A DNA stretch of 46,245 nucleotides from an uncultured Bacteroidia bacterium (lineage in GTDB: Bacteria; Bacteroidota; Bacteroidia; Bacteroidales; F082), in the NCBI GenBank assembly GCA_902802535.1, contig CADCML010000067.1, positions 1 through 46,245 on the forward strand, read 5' to 3'. Numbering within the stretch: the stretch's first letter is position 1; the number at the start of each line of letters is the position of its first letter. A program made the position numbers and the translations under genes. Positions 8,607-16,431 of this stretch are shown here, one piece after another. The notes beneath the pieces are model-generated. The model was not told the origin of the DNA. It did no database searches and saw only the letters and a program-made list of their open reading frames with translations.

Positions 8607-9995
8607 TTACTTATGCACCCTGCGCACAAAACTTTCCACCTCAGGCACACCACCTTGATAAACAAGATAGCCATCGTATGGTTCTCTTGGCGTAATCTCG
8701 CTATTGACGGGTGTAAGCATAATGTTCTTCACCTCCTCGCGGTCGTGCGTTTGGCCCAAGGCCCAGCCTAATTTGATGTAGGCGGTCTCGGCGAGCATGT
8801 TTTGCGCCGGGATGATGCCACGGTTCATCAGGTCGCGGCCGGTGTCGTAGACGAACATGTGGGCATACCCCCAGATGGTCTGCACGGTCATGTACTGGTG
8901 CACGCCCTTGTCGGTGGCACGCTGGATGGCATCGAACATGCCACGATTGACGTGACCCAAGCCCGTGCCGTCCCAAATGATGCCCTGATAGCCGTTGTCG
9001 ACCAATGCGTCAAGCACATCAGGCTTCATGCCGGGATAGTAGTACAGGATGGCCACGCGGTCGTCGAAGGTCGGGATGATCTTCACGTCGCGGTCGGCAC
9101 GGCGGTGGTTGTAGACTTCCTTGATCGGCACCACGCCGTTCTTTCTGTCGACGGTGGCGACGGGCGTGTCGCCAATGGTGCGGAAGGTGGAACGATAGCT
9201 GGAGTGCATCTTACGCACACGCGTGCCACGATGCAAGAAGCCGTACTCGTCGGAGGTGGGACCAAACATGCAGACCATCACCTCAGCCACGTCGCCGTGA
9301 CCGGCAGCGGTCATAGCGTGCATCAGGTTCAAGGCGGCATCGGATGACGGACGGTCGGATGAACGCTGCGAGCCGACCAAAACAATCGGCACAGGCAGGT
9401 TCTGGCACATGAAGGTCAAAGCGGCGGCGGTATGGGCCAAGGTGTCGGTACCGTGGCCGATAACGATGCCGTCGATGCCGTTCTGGATTTCCTCGCCAAT
9501 CTTCTTGGCCAAGGCTATGTACTCCTTGGGCGACATGTTCTCGGAGAACACGGCGAACACCTTCTCGGTGTCGAGGTTGCAGATGTCGGCCAACTCTGGC
9601 ACGGCACCATACAGTTCACCAGGCGAGAAGGCGGGAATCACGGCACCTGTGCGGTAGTCCAAACGCGAGGCAATGGTACCACCCGTGCCGAGCAGCTTCA
9701 CATGTGGAAGTCCTTCAGTATAAGGAAATTCCTTCTCAGGGATGTGGTAGTTGGCTTTCTTGTAGTCGGTTTCCACCATGCTGGTGATGGTGCTGATGTC
9801 GACACCGATGTTGTAGCCCGTGTTGACCTTCATCACGATGTGCTGGTCGTCCTGGAAGGCAGCGCGAGGCAGAATCGTGCCTTTGAAGAGACCACCCGTG
9901 GTTTGGCACTCGGCCTGACTCCACACGCGGCAGTTATATTTTTTGAGCACCTCAAGAGCGGCGCCCCAATATCCTTGGAAAAAATCTTCAGCCAT
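8607..9995 (-). CDS. gatD: Glu-tRNA(Gln) amidotransferase subunit D (archaeal-type)
   Basis: The 462-residue protein has an N-terminal domain of about 95 residues and then a type I L-asparaginase-like core. Visible motifs are GTGGTIAS (103-110), SENMSPKEY (about 151-159), HGTDT (181-185) and GSQRSSDRPSSDAA (about 208-221). The extra N-terminal domain and the RLDYRTGAV segment after the GTGGTIAS loop fit GatD rather than plain asparaginase. GatD releases ammonia from Gln or Asn and passes it to GatE, which amidates Glu-tRNA(Gln). The gene begins 8 bp after the gatE stop and forms an operon with it. GatDE is known as the archaeal-type system, so its presence here is unusual. A stand-alone asparaginase is the alternative, but the gatE neighbour argues against it. 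Confidence 0.88.
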   Translation of the reverse strand: MAEDFFQGYWGAALEVLKKYNCRVWSQAECQTTGGLFKGTILPRAAFQDDQHIVMKVNTGYNIGVDISTITSMVETDYKKANYHIPEKEFPYTEGLPHVKLLGTGGTIASRLDYRTGAVIPAFSPGELYGAVPELADICNLDTEKVFAVFSENMSPKEYIALAKKIGEEIQNGIDGIVIGHGTDTLAHTAAALTFMCQNLPVPIVLVGSQRSSDRPSSDAALNLMHAMTAAGHGDVAEVMVCMFGPTSDEYGFLHRGTRVRKMHSSYRSTFRTIGDTPVATVDRKNGVVPIKEVYNHRRADRDVKIIPTFDDRVAILYYYPGMKPDVLDALVDNGYQGIIWDGTGLGHVNRGMFDAIQRATDKGVHQYMTVQTIWGYAHMFVYDTGRDLMNRGIIPAQNMLAETAYIKLGWALGQTHDREEVKNIMLTPVNSEITPREPYDGYLVYQGGVPEVESFVRRVHK

Positions 9996-10003
9996 GTTCT
10001 TCG

Positions 10004-11950
10004 TTATTTGATGTTGTTAGCCAATTCTTTCATTTCAATGTTGCCCATTGCTTCCTTCATCTGACCCATAATCCAGTTCTGGCGGTCGAGATCGGTGCAG
10101 GATTTCTTTTTCGGGGCGAAACCAGCGCAAAGGTTGTCGAGCTTGGTAAGCAGGTCGTCCTTAGCGAAGCGCTTGAAGCCCATATTGTCAAGCACTTGTT
10201 GCATATCCATCAAAGCGTCTTCAACCAAAGCGGGTGCCATGTTCCAAGCCAAACGATAGTCCAAGCCTTGTTCCTTCAGGAAGGCAAACAGATTATATAA
10301 GGTGCTGTCGTTGAACTTCGAAGCGGGGTTCTTGCCCAAGAGGTGCTTCAGTCTCATGCCGACAAATCGACCGATGGTGCGGCCATCCACACCGAGTTTC
10401 TCGACGATTTCGGCCATGATGGGGTACCAGTTCTTCGCGAAGATGTATCTGAAGCAGTCTTCTGGCACGTTCCACTCTTTGAGTTTGTAGTAACGGTCGA
10501 TGATTTCGGTAGGCAGTTCGGCACGCATGGCCTTGATGAAGGCGGGGTCGAGCGGGATGGGAGCCGAGTCGGTGTCGGGATACATGCGGTCGGCACCGGG
10601 GAGCACGCGCTCGAAAATGGTGATGCCGTTGCAAACGGCCTTACGGGTCTCCTTCGGCACACCGTCGAAGGCCATGAGGCAGCGTTCTTCCACTGTTTCA
10701 ATGGCGGTAGGCATGTCTTCTTTGGGACCCCAAACGAGGATGAGGGCATCTTCATCGGTGGCATGGAGGCGTTTGCCCAGTTTGTGCCACTGCGAATGCG
10801 TCAAAACGGGTTCCAACATCTCGTCGTGGAGCATGTTGGGACGCTCAAGGCAGGCAATGACCTTCAGGCGGTCGGCGATTTCGTCGGCGAACATCTTGCC
10901 AGGTTGGGTGAAGTGCGAGAGCACGCCACGGAACTTCGGCAGCTTGATGAGTTTCATCGCACCACCCTTGGCCTTGTTGTCGAGGATGGGCATAAAGTCA
11001 ATCGGGAACGACACATCGGCCACTTCCACCTTCCAGCCTTCCTTGCCGATTTCACGGTTCAGCCTTTCTTGCAGTTGAACCAACGACCATTGGCGGAAGC
11101 ACTCATTATGAGAAAGTTCAGGAATCCACTTGGCATGTTGCACACCCTTCAACTCGATACGGGTGCCGCCCGTGCAGCTCACGTTGACGTCTTGACGTCC
11201 TGCGCCCATACCCGTGCGGACCAAACCCGTTGAGCGGCCGAGGAAGCGGATGTATTCGCAGGTCTCGCGCAGTTCGTCGGGATTCTTGCAGTCGGGATAG
11301 GTAACGGTCTCAATCAACGGCACGCCAAGGCGGTCGGTTTGATAGATGCGGCGGTGGCCGATGTCACTGATTTCACGGCAGGCATCCTCTTCGATGCTCA
11401 ACTGGATGAGGCGGATGTCCTTTTTCGGCAGCTTGAGCAGGCCTTCCACGCCGACGATGGCAGTACGTTGGAAGCCTGTTGGGATGGAACCGTCGAGGTA
11501 TTGTTTGCGGGTGATGTGCACCTCGCCCACGATGTTCAGGTTAGAACGCAATGCAATCACAATGGCGTTGTGCAACGCCTCGCGGTTGATGGGGAACGGC
11601 GGGGTGTCGTCGATGTCGTAGGTGCAGGCTGTGCCGCTCTTGATGCGATAGACGATTTCCTTCTTCGTCTTGAACTCCATCAAGGCTGTGCCGTCGTATT
11701 CGCCCAATTCCGAAAGGGTGGGGCGCATGTGACGGATCAGCTCGGCATCGTAGTCCTCAAACTTGTTGAATTTTCCAGCGGGACAGCGGCAGAACAGCTT
11801 CTCTTTCGTCTTGATTTGCTGGTGCACTTCGAGTCCCGACATGAAGCCTATGCGGTCATAGTCTTCTTGTGTGGCTTTTTTGCGCTCAACATAGCCGGCC
11901 TGTTGCTTGGTCTGCTCGTAGTTGGCGCGTGGGTCAAAGTTCGTGCTCAT
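10004..11950 (-). CDS. gatE: Glu-tRNA(Gln) amidotransferase subunit E (archaeal-type)
   Basis: This 648-residue protein has the GatB/GatE kinase-like core: GLEVHQQ (39-45), KLFCRCP (51-57), IDDTPPFPIN, QLSIEEDACRE and RTGMGAGRQDVNVS. A middle segment (LPKFRGVLSHFTQPGKMFADEIADR) resembles the AspRS-like GAD insertion that separates GatE from bacterial GatB. PGADRMYPDTDSAPIPL also follows the GatE pattern, and the C-terminus is the tRNA-binding YqeY-like tail. It phosphorylates and amidates Glu-tRNA(Gln). Length equals archaeal GatE rather than the roughly 475-residue GatB. No convincing promoter is visible in the 98-bp gap upstream. Confidence 0.88.
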   Translation of the reverse strand: MSTNFDPRANYEQTKQQAGYVERKKATQEDYDRIGFMSGLEVHQQIKTKEKLFCRCPAGKFNKFEDYDAELIRHMRPTLSELGEYDGTALMEFKTKKEIVYRIKSGTACTYDIDDTPPFPINREALHNAIVIALRSNLNIVGEVHITRKQYLDGSIPTGFQRTAIVGVEGLLKLPKKDIRLIQLSIEEDACREISDIGHRRIYQTDRLGVPLIETVTYPDCKNPDELRETCEYIRFLGRSTGLVRTGMGAGRQDVNVSCTGGTRIELKGVQHAKWIPELSHNECFRQWSLVQLQERLNREIGKEGWKVEVADVSFPIDFMPILDNKAKGGAMKLIKLPKFRGVLSHFTQPGKMFADEIADRLKVIACLERPNMLHDEMLEPVLTHSQWHKLGKRLHATDEDALILVWGPKEDMPTAIETVEERCLMAFDGVPKETRKAVCNGITIFERVLPGADRMYPDTDSAPIPLDPAFIKAMRAELPTEIIDRYYKLKEWNVPEDCFRYIFAKNWYPIMAEIVEKLGVDGRTIGRFVGMRLKHLLGKNPASKFNDSTLYNLFAFLKEQGLDYRLAWNMAPALVEDALMDMQQVLDNMGFKRFAKDDLLTKLDNLCAGFAPKKKSCTDLDRQNWIMGQMKEAMGNIEMKELANNIK

Positions 11951-12048
11951 ATTTTTTTAGTTTGTTTGTCTTTTTTTGAAAGAATCGGCTAAAATAGGAA
12001 TTATTTGGATTGGTTGCGAAAAAAGTGTGAGAAAAATGCTGATTTGCC

Positions 12049-13848
12049 TTAAGCGTTTCCATCATCAATCGTCCGAGCAATCTTCTCAATATTCAAACTC
12101 CGTGCTGAGGCGTCGATGATGTCCTTATAAATACCGCCTTTCTTGTAGATTTCGTCGGGGTCGCCCGACTCTTCTACATGACCCGTTTTGAGTGCGTAAA
12201 CCATATCGCTGTCAATGATTTGCGAGATGCTGTGCGAGATGATGATGACGGTGCGGTCTTTCTTGATGGCGTCGAGGCTGTTCTTGATTTGTTCCGTGGC
12301 GATGGCATCGAGGCTGGCGGTGGGCTCGTCGAGGAAAATGATGGGCGGGTTCTTGAGGAACATGCGTGCGATGGCGATGCGTTGCTGCTGGCCGCCCGAA
12401 AGGTCGGAGGCCTTGTTTTCAAACTGCTTGGGCAACTGCATGATTTGGTCGTAGATGTACGATTTCTTGGCGGCTTCCACCACCTCTTCATGGGTGGCGT
12501 TGGGCTTGCCGTAAAGGATATTTTCCTCAATCGTGCCGTCAAAAATATGGTTCTTTTGTAGCACGAGGCCGATGTTCTCGCGCAGGAATTGGGTGTCGTA
12601 TTCGCGCAAATCGATGCCGTCCAAGGTGATGGTGCCTGTTTGCGGCTCGTAGAACTTGTCCAACAGGTTGACAATCGTACTCTTGCCTGCGCCCGAAAGA
12701 CCTACCAAAGCCGTAATCTTGTTCGGCTCGATGGTCATGTTCACGTCGAAAAGGGCTTGGTTGCCATTGGGATAGGTGAAGTCCACGTTTTTGAGCTCGA
12801 ACAGGCCGTGAATCTTTTCGGGTTTGTAGCTGCCCGACGGCTCCACTTCCTCTTCCGCATCGAGGATGCCGAAAAAGCCTTCGGCGTAAATCAGCGCGTC
12901 GTTCACGTCGTCGAAAATGCGCTGCAACTGCGTGATGGGCGCGATGACGTTGCTGAACAGCATGACGTGGTACATGATTTTACCGATGGTCATGCCAGGA
13001 TAGTCTATTAATACAAGATAGGCAGTCAAAATGATGACCAACACTGTTCCGACCTGCTTCACGAAACTCTTGATGCCATTGTAATAGAACGCCACCTTGC
13101 GCGTTTTCATTTGGTTTTCAGTGACTTGATTTTGAATATCAAGTTGTTTTTGGCCTTCAATCTGTTCGCGGTTGAAACTCTTGATGACGTTGATGGAATC
13201 GATGATGTTTTTGATGCCTTGGCTCTTGGTTTCCAAATGCGAACGCATCTCACGGCGCCAGCCTTTCAGTCGTTTGGCCTGACGATAGGTAATCCAGAAA
13301 TAGATGGGGACGATGCCCAAGGCCACCAAACCCACATACACGTTGGCGGCGAACATGAGAATCAAGGCTAAGAGCGCACTCGTGAACAGCGGCAACAGGT
13401 CGATGAAGAAGTTCTGCACCGTGCGTGATAAGCTGCTTACACCTTGGTCGATACGGGCTTGGAGCTTGCCTGTGGCGTTGTCGCCGGTGTTGAAAAAAGC
13501 CATGCGGAAAGTCAGCACTTTTTCGATGACGCTTTGGGCCAGGTCGCGGCTGACGAAAATGCGCATCCGTTCGCCAAAATAGTTCTGAGCGAAAGTGATG
13601 CCCGCCGAAAGGATTTCTTTGCCGAGCAGTACCGAAGAGATGAGGATGACGATATGTGCCGCCCGCTGTCCCCATTTCTCACCTGCCGTGACGAGGTTGT
13701 TCACCTCATCGACGGTCCAGTCGAGCACGATGGCGTTGACTTGTGCCATCAAGGAGCCAATTAATGTTAGTATTAAAGTAATGAAAACCAACCATTTGTA
13801 TGGCTTTACAAAAGGCCGGAGGTTTTTGAAAAGTTGAAAGAGGTTCAT
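12049..13848 (-). CDS. ABC exporter, fused permease and ATPase
   Basis: The 599-residue half-transporter has an N-terminal six-helix permease (about residues 15-320) and a C-terminal nucleotide-binding domain. The ATPase motifs are intact: Walker A GLSGAGKS near residue 383, signature LSGGQQQR near 482, Walker B IIFLDEPTAS and the H-loop IISHS. Fold and order match MsbA/LmrA-type lipid or drug exporters, which act as homodimers or heterodimers. It stands alone on its strand with its own promoter, so a homodimer is likely. The substrate cannot be read from the sequence. Confidence 0.92.
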   Translation of the reverse strand: MNLFQLFKNLRPFVKPYKWLVFITLILTLIGSLMAQVNAIVLDWTVDEVNNLVTAGEKWGQRAAHIVILISSVLLGKEILSAGITFAQNYFGERMRIFVSRDLAQSVIEKVLTFRMAFFNTGDNATGKLQARIDQGVSSLSRTVQNFFIDLLPLFTSALLALILMFAANVYVGLVALGIVPIYFWITYRQAKRLKGWRREMRSHLETKSQGIKNIIDSINVIKSFNREQIEGQKQLDIQNQVTENQMKTRKVAFYYNGIKSFVKQVGTVLVIILTAYLVLIDYPGMTIGKIMYHVMLFSNVIAPITQLQRIFDDVNDALIYAEGFFGILDAEEEVEPSGSYKPEKIHGLFELKNVDFTYPNGNQALFDVNMTIEPNKITALVGLSGAGKSTIVNLLDKFYEPQTGTITLDGIDLREYDTQFLRENIGLVLQKNHIFDGTIEENILYGKPNATHEEVVEAAKKSYIYDQIMQLPKQFENKASDLSGGQQQRIAIARMFLKNPPIIFLDEPTASLDAIATEQIKNSLDAIKKDRTVIIISHSISQIIDSDMVYALKTGHVEESGDPDEIYKKGGIYKDIIDASARSLNIEKIARTIDDGNA

Positions 13849-13874
13849 AAAGCGTGTATATATTAATTAAGGTG

Positions 13875-13905
13875 CAAAAATAGCGATTTGGTCTGAAACT
13901 CCAAA
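13875..13905 (-). promoter_or_regulatory. promoter of the ABC exporter gene
   Basis: Minus-strand TTTG (13905-13902), a 19-bp spacer and TATTTTTG (13882-13875) form a full Bacteroidetes promoter 26 nt before the start codon. It overlaps the divergent upstream region of the mevalonate genes, where a weak TATCTTCG box (13914-13921) faces the other way. Confidence 0.75.
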
Positions 13906-13935
13906 TAAATCCTTATCTTCGCGGCCTAAAACGCA

Positions 13936-15009
13936 ATGGAAATGGAAAGCAAATGGTTAAGTGAGGCCTTCAAGGGCGCAGTGCCGAACGACTTTCAAGG
14001 CAAAGTGGGCTGGCAAAGTCCGTCGAATATTGCTTTGGTGAAATATTGGGGCAAACGGGGTAAACAACTACCTAAGAATCAGTCGATTAGTTTTACCTTG
14101 TCGGAATGTCGCTCCGAGACGTTCGTGACCTTTGAAAAAGCCGACCGCTTCGGGTTCAGGTTCTTCTTCGAAGGCAAGGAAACCCCAGCCTTTGGCGCAA
14201 AAATTGAGAAGTTTCTGCTTGAGAATCAGACGTTTTTCCCATTCATCAACCAACTGCATTTGATGGTCGAAAGCTGCAACACCTTCCCACATTCTTCGGG
14301 CATCGCTTCCTCGGCTTCATCGATGAGTGCGTTTGTGATGTGTCTGTTGGATATTGAAAATCAAATTGTTGTGAAACAATTTGATTTTCAAAAAGCCTCC
14401 TATTTCTCCCGTTTGGCATCTGGTAGCGCAGCACGCTCTGTGTATCCTAAGATGGCACTTTGGGGCGCAACTCCTTGTTTTGAAGGCAGTTCCGATGAGT
14501 ATGCGGTTCCGTTGGAAAACGACATTCACCCTGTTTTCAAAACCTATCGCGACAGCATATTGATTGTCAGCGGCGAGACCAAATCCGTTTCCAGTCGCGC
14601 CGGACATGGTTTGATGGAGGGGAATCCATACGCTCCAGCTCGTTATGCACGTGCAAATGAGAACATCGAAAACCTGCTTGTCGCTTTGAAGTCTGGAGAC
14701 ATGGACACCTTTATTAATATAACCGAGTCGGAAGCCCTGCAACTTCACGCCTTGATGATGTGTTCCAATCCGTCCTTTATTTTAATGAAACCCAATACTT
14801 TGTGTATCATCGAAGCGGTCAGGAATTTCCGAAACGAAACCCAAATTCCACTTTGTTTCACCTTGGATGCAGGCCCCAATGTACATTTGCTCTATCCTGA
14901 AAGTGAGGCAGAAAAAGTGGAGAACTTTATCAAGAGCGAATTGATAACTTATTGTAACCAAGGACGTTGGATTGCCGACCATGTTGGTGACGGTCCAAAA
15001 AAGCTGTAA
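13936..15009 (+). CDS. mvaD: diphosphomevalonate decarboxylase
   Basis: The 357-residue GHMP-superfamily enzyme makes isopentenyl diphosphate from mevalonate diphosphate. Diagnostic segments are PSNIALVKYWGKR near the N-terminus, with the Lys-Tyr-Trp substrate signature, NTFPHSSGIASSASSMSA as the phosphate-binding loop, SGSAARSVYP, and a C-terminal FTLDAGPNVHLLYP. All are intact. It is 2 bp from the next gene, a mevalonate kinase-like GHMP kinase, so the two are an operon. A second ATG two codons downstream is an alternative start. HMG-CoA synthase and reductase are not in the window. Confidence 0.92.
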   Translation: MEMESKWLSEAFKGAVPNDFQGKVGWQSPSNIALVKYWGKRGKQLPKNQSISFTLSECRSETFVTFEKADRFGFRFFFEGKETPAFGAKIEKFLLENQTFFPFINQLHLMVESCNTFPHSSGIASSASSMSAFVMCLLDIENQIVVKQFDFQKASYFSRLASGSAARSVYPKMALWGATPCFEGSSDEYAVPLENDIHPVFKTYRDSILIVSGETKSVSSRAGHGLMEGNPYAPARYARANENIENLLVALKSGDMDTFINITESEALQLHALMMCSNPSFILMKPNTLCIIEAVRNFRNETQIPLCFTLDAGPNVHLLYPESEAEKVENFIKSELITYCNQGRWIADHVGDGPKKL

Positions 15010-15011
15010 CA

Positions 15012-15896
15012 ATGAGAGACCGATACTATAGCAAAGTCATCCTTTTCGGCGAATATTCGATGATTTTCGACGCCACTGCACTGATGATTCCGCTGAAACG
15101 CTTTTCGGCGCAATGGCAATTTCCACAAAGTCGGAACCGCGCTTCTTCGCTCACTTCCAATCAAAGTCTGAAACAGTTTTGTAAGTATCTCTCTGAAAAT
15201 GAAACTCTTTCGAATCTTCTTGACTTGCAGTCACTTAGCAAGGATTTGAACGAAGGTCTGTTTTTGGCTTCGAATGTGCCTTCAGGCTATGGTTTGGGCA
15301 GTTCAGGGACTTTGGTCGCCGCGGTTTATGACCGTTACGCCATACAAAAAACGGAAAATTACTTGCAATTGAAGACCATTTTCGGCCTGATGGAGAGCCA
15401 CTTCCATGGCAGCAGCTCCGGCATCGATCCGCTACAATGCTATCTCGGCCAGCCGTTCAGAATTACACCTGAAGGTGTGCAATTGCTCTCAGACGATTTT
15501 CTGAAAAAAAGCATCCATATCTGCTTGATTGACACAAAGATAAAGAGCAATACCAAGCCTTTGGTCAACCACTTCAAGCAGCAACGCGAGAATCCTGATT
15601 TTTTGAATTGTTTCCAAGCGGAATATTTGCCTTGCGTGAAGACCTGCATTGACACAATGATTTCAGGCGATAATGATTTGTTTTTCAATTCGTTGAAAAA
15701 ACTCACCAAAAGCCAGTTGCAGTTCCTCCGCCCGATGATTACCGACAATACAATGGACTTGTTTACAGCCGATTACGACTTCCGTCTCGGCGTAAAAATC
15801 TCAGGCTCAGGCGGTGGCGGCTATGTGTTAGGTTTCACAGACGATATGCCGAAAGCCTCCGATTTGCTTAAGGATTTTGAGGTGATTTGGTTGTAA
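15012..15896 (+). CDS. mevalonate kinase-like GHMP kinase
   Basis: The 294-residue protein begins with KVILFGEYSMIF, the GHMP motif 1 seen as K(x)LFGEH in mevalonate kinases. Motif 2 is PSGYGLGSSGTLVAA (ATP phosphate loop), HGSSSGIDPLQCYLG carries the catalytic Asp region, and motif 3 is KISGSGGGGYVLGF near the end. With mvaD immediately upstream the likely substrate is mevalonate, although phosphomevalonate kinase of the same fold cannot be excluded from sequence alone. It is slightly shorter than typical mevalonate kinases. The downstream GtrA-like gene has its own promoter box. Confidence 0.82.
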   Translation: MRDRYYSKVILFGEYSMIFDATALMIPLKRFSAQWQFPQSRNRASSLTSNQSLKQFCKYLSENETLSNLLDLQSLSKDLNEGLFLASNVPSGYGLGSSGTLVAAVYDRYAIQKTENYLQLKTIFGLMESHFHGSSSGIDPLQCYLGQPFRITPEGVQLLSDDFLKKSIHICLIDTKIKSNTKPLVNHFKQQRENPDFLNCFQAEYLPCVKTCIDTMISGDNDLFFNSLKKLTKSQLQFLRPMITDNTMDLFTADYDFRLGVKISGSGGGGYVLGFTDDMPKASDLLKDFEVIWL

Positions 15897-15901
15897 TTTG
15901 C

Positions 15902-15909
15902 TATTTTTG
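15902..15909 (+). promoter_or_regulatory. -7 box directly before the GtrA-like gene
   Basis: TATTTTTG lies only 8 nt before ATG 15918, with a TTTG 22 bp upstream (15876-15879). The leader would be about 4 nt. Confidence 0.55.
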
Positions 15910-15917
15910 CAGCCCCA

Positions 15918-16430
15918 ATGTCAGCCCTCCGCAACATAGAATCCTGGATAGAACGTACTTTGACCACGGTCATCGACTTCTTCTATCCGCCTTTCCGCAT
16001 GGTGATGAGCTTGGAATTGTTCCGTTACGCAGCTTGCGGTGGCCTTAATTTAGCATTGGAGTGGGTGCTGTATTATGTTTTCTACCACTATGTGTTTCAC
16101 GCTCAGGTTTTTGACCTTGGTTTCATGGCTTTTACGCCACACATTGCCGCTTTTGTGTTCAAGTTCCCCATCACCTTCCTCACAGGCTTTTGGATGGCAC
16201 GTCACATTAGTTTTTCTGGTTCTACCTTACGAGGTAGGACGCAGATTATCAGATATTTTCTCGTGACGGTAGGCAACATCCTTATTAATTACCTCGGTCT
16301 GAAACTCTTTGTTGAGGTCTTCCAATGGTGGCCAACCATCTCTTACGTCATCATCTCCGTCATCTGCGTGACGTTCAGCTATTTGACAAATAAGTTCTAT
16401 TCGTTTAGGAAAGAGAAGAAGGCTGAATAA
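15918..16430 (+). CDS. GtrA-like membrane protein
   Basis: This 170-residue protein has four predicted membrane helices and the GtrA pattern: FRYAACGGLNLALEWVLYY in the first helix region and a C-terminal SYLTNKFYSFRKEKK, where the NKFYxF tail after the last helix is characteristic. GtrA-family proteins are thought to flip or move polyprenyl-linked sugars across the inner membrane. It ends 1 bp before the convergent recG stop. The link with the preceding mevalonate genes through polyprenyl carriers is suggestive but is inference. Confidence 0.82.
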   Translation: MSALRNIESWIERTLTTVIDFFYPPFRMVMSLELFRYAACGGLNLALEWVLYYVFYHYVFHAQVFDLGFMAFTPHIAAFVFKFPITFLTGFWMARHISFSGSTLRGRTQIIRYFLVTVGNILINYLGLKLFVEVFQWWPTISYVIISVICVTFSYLTNKFYSFRKEKKAE

Positions 16431-16431
16431 T

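Noticed and set aside
8607-9995. Plain cytoplasmic L-asparaginase
   Set aside because: The extra N-terminal domain and the adjoining gatE favour GatD.
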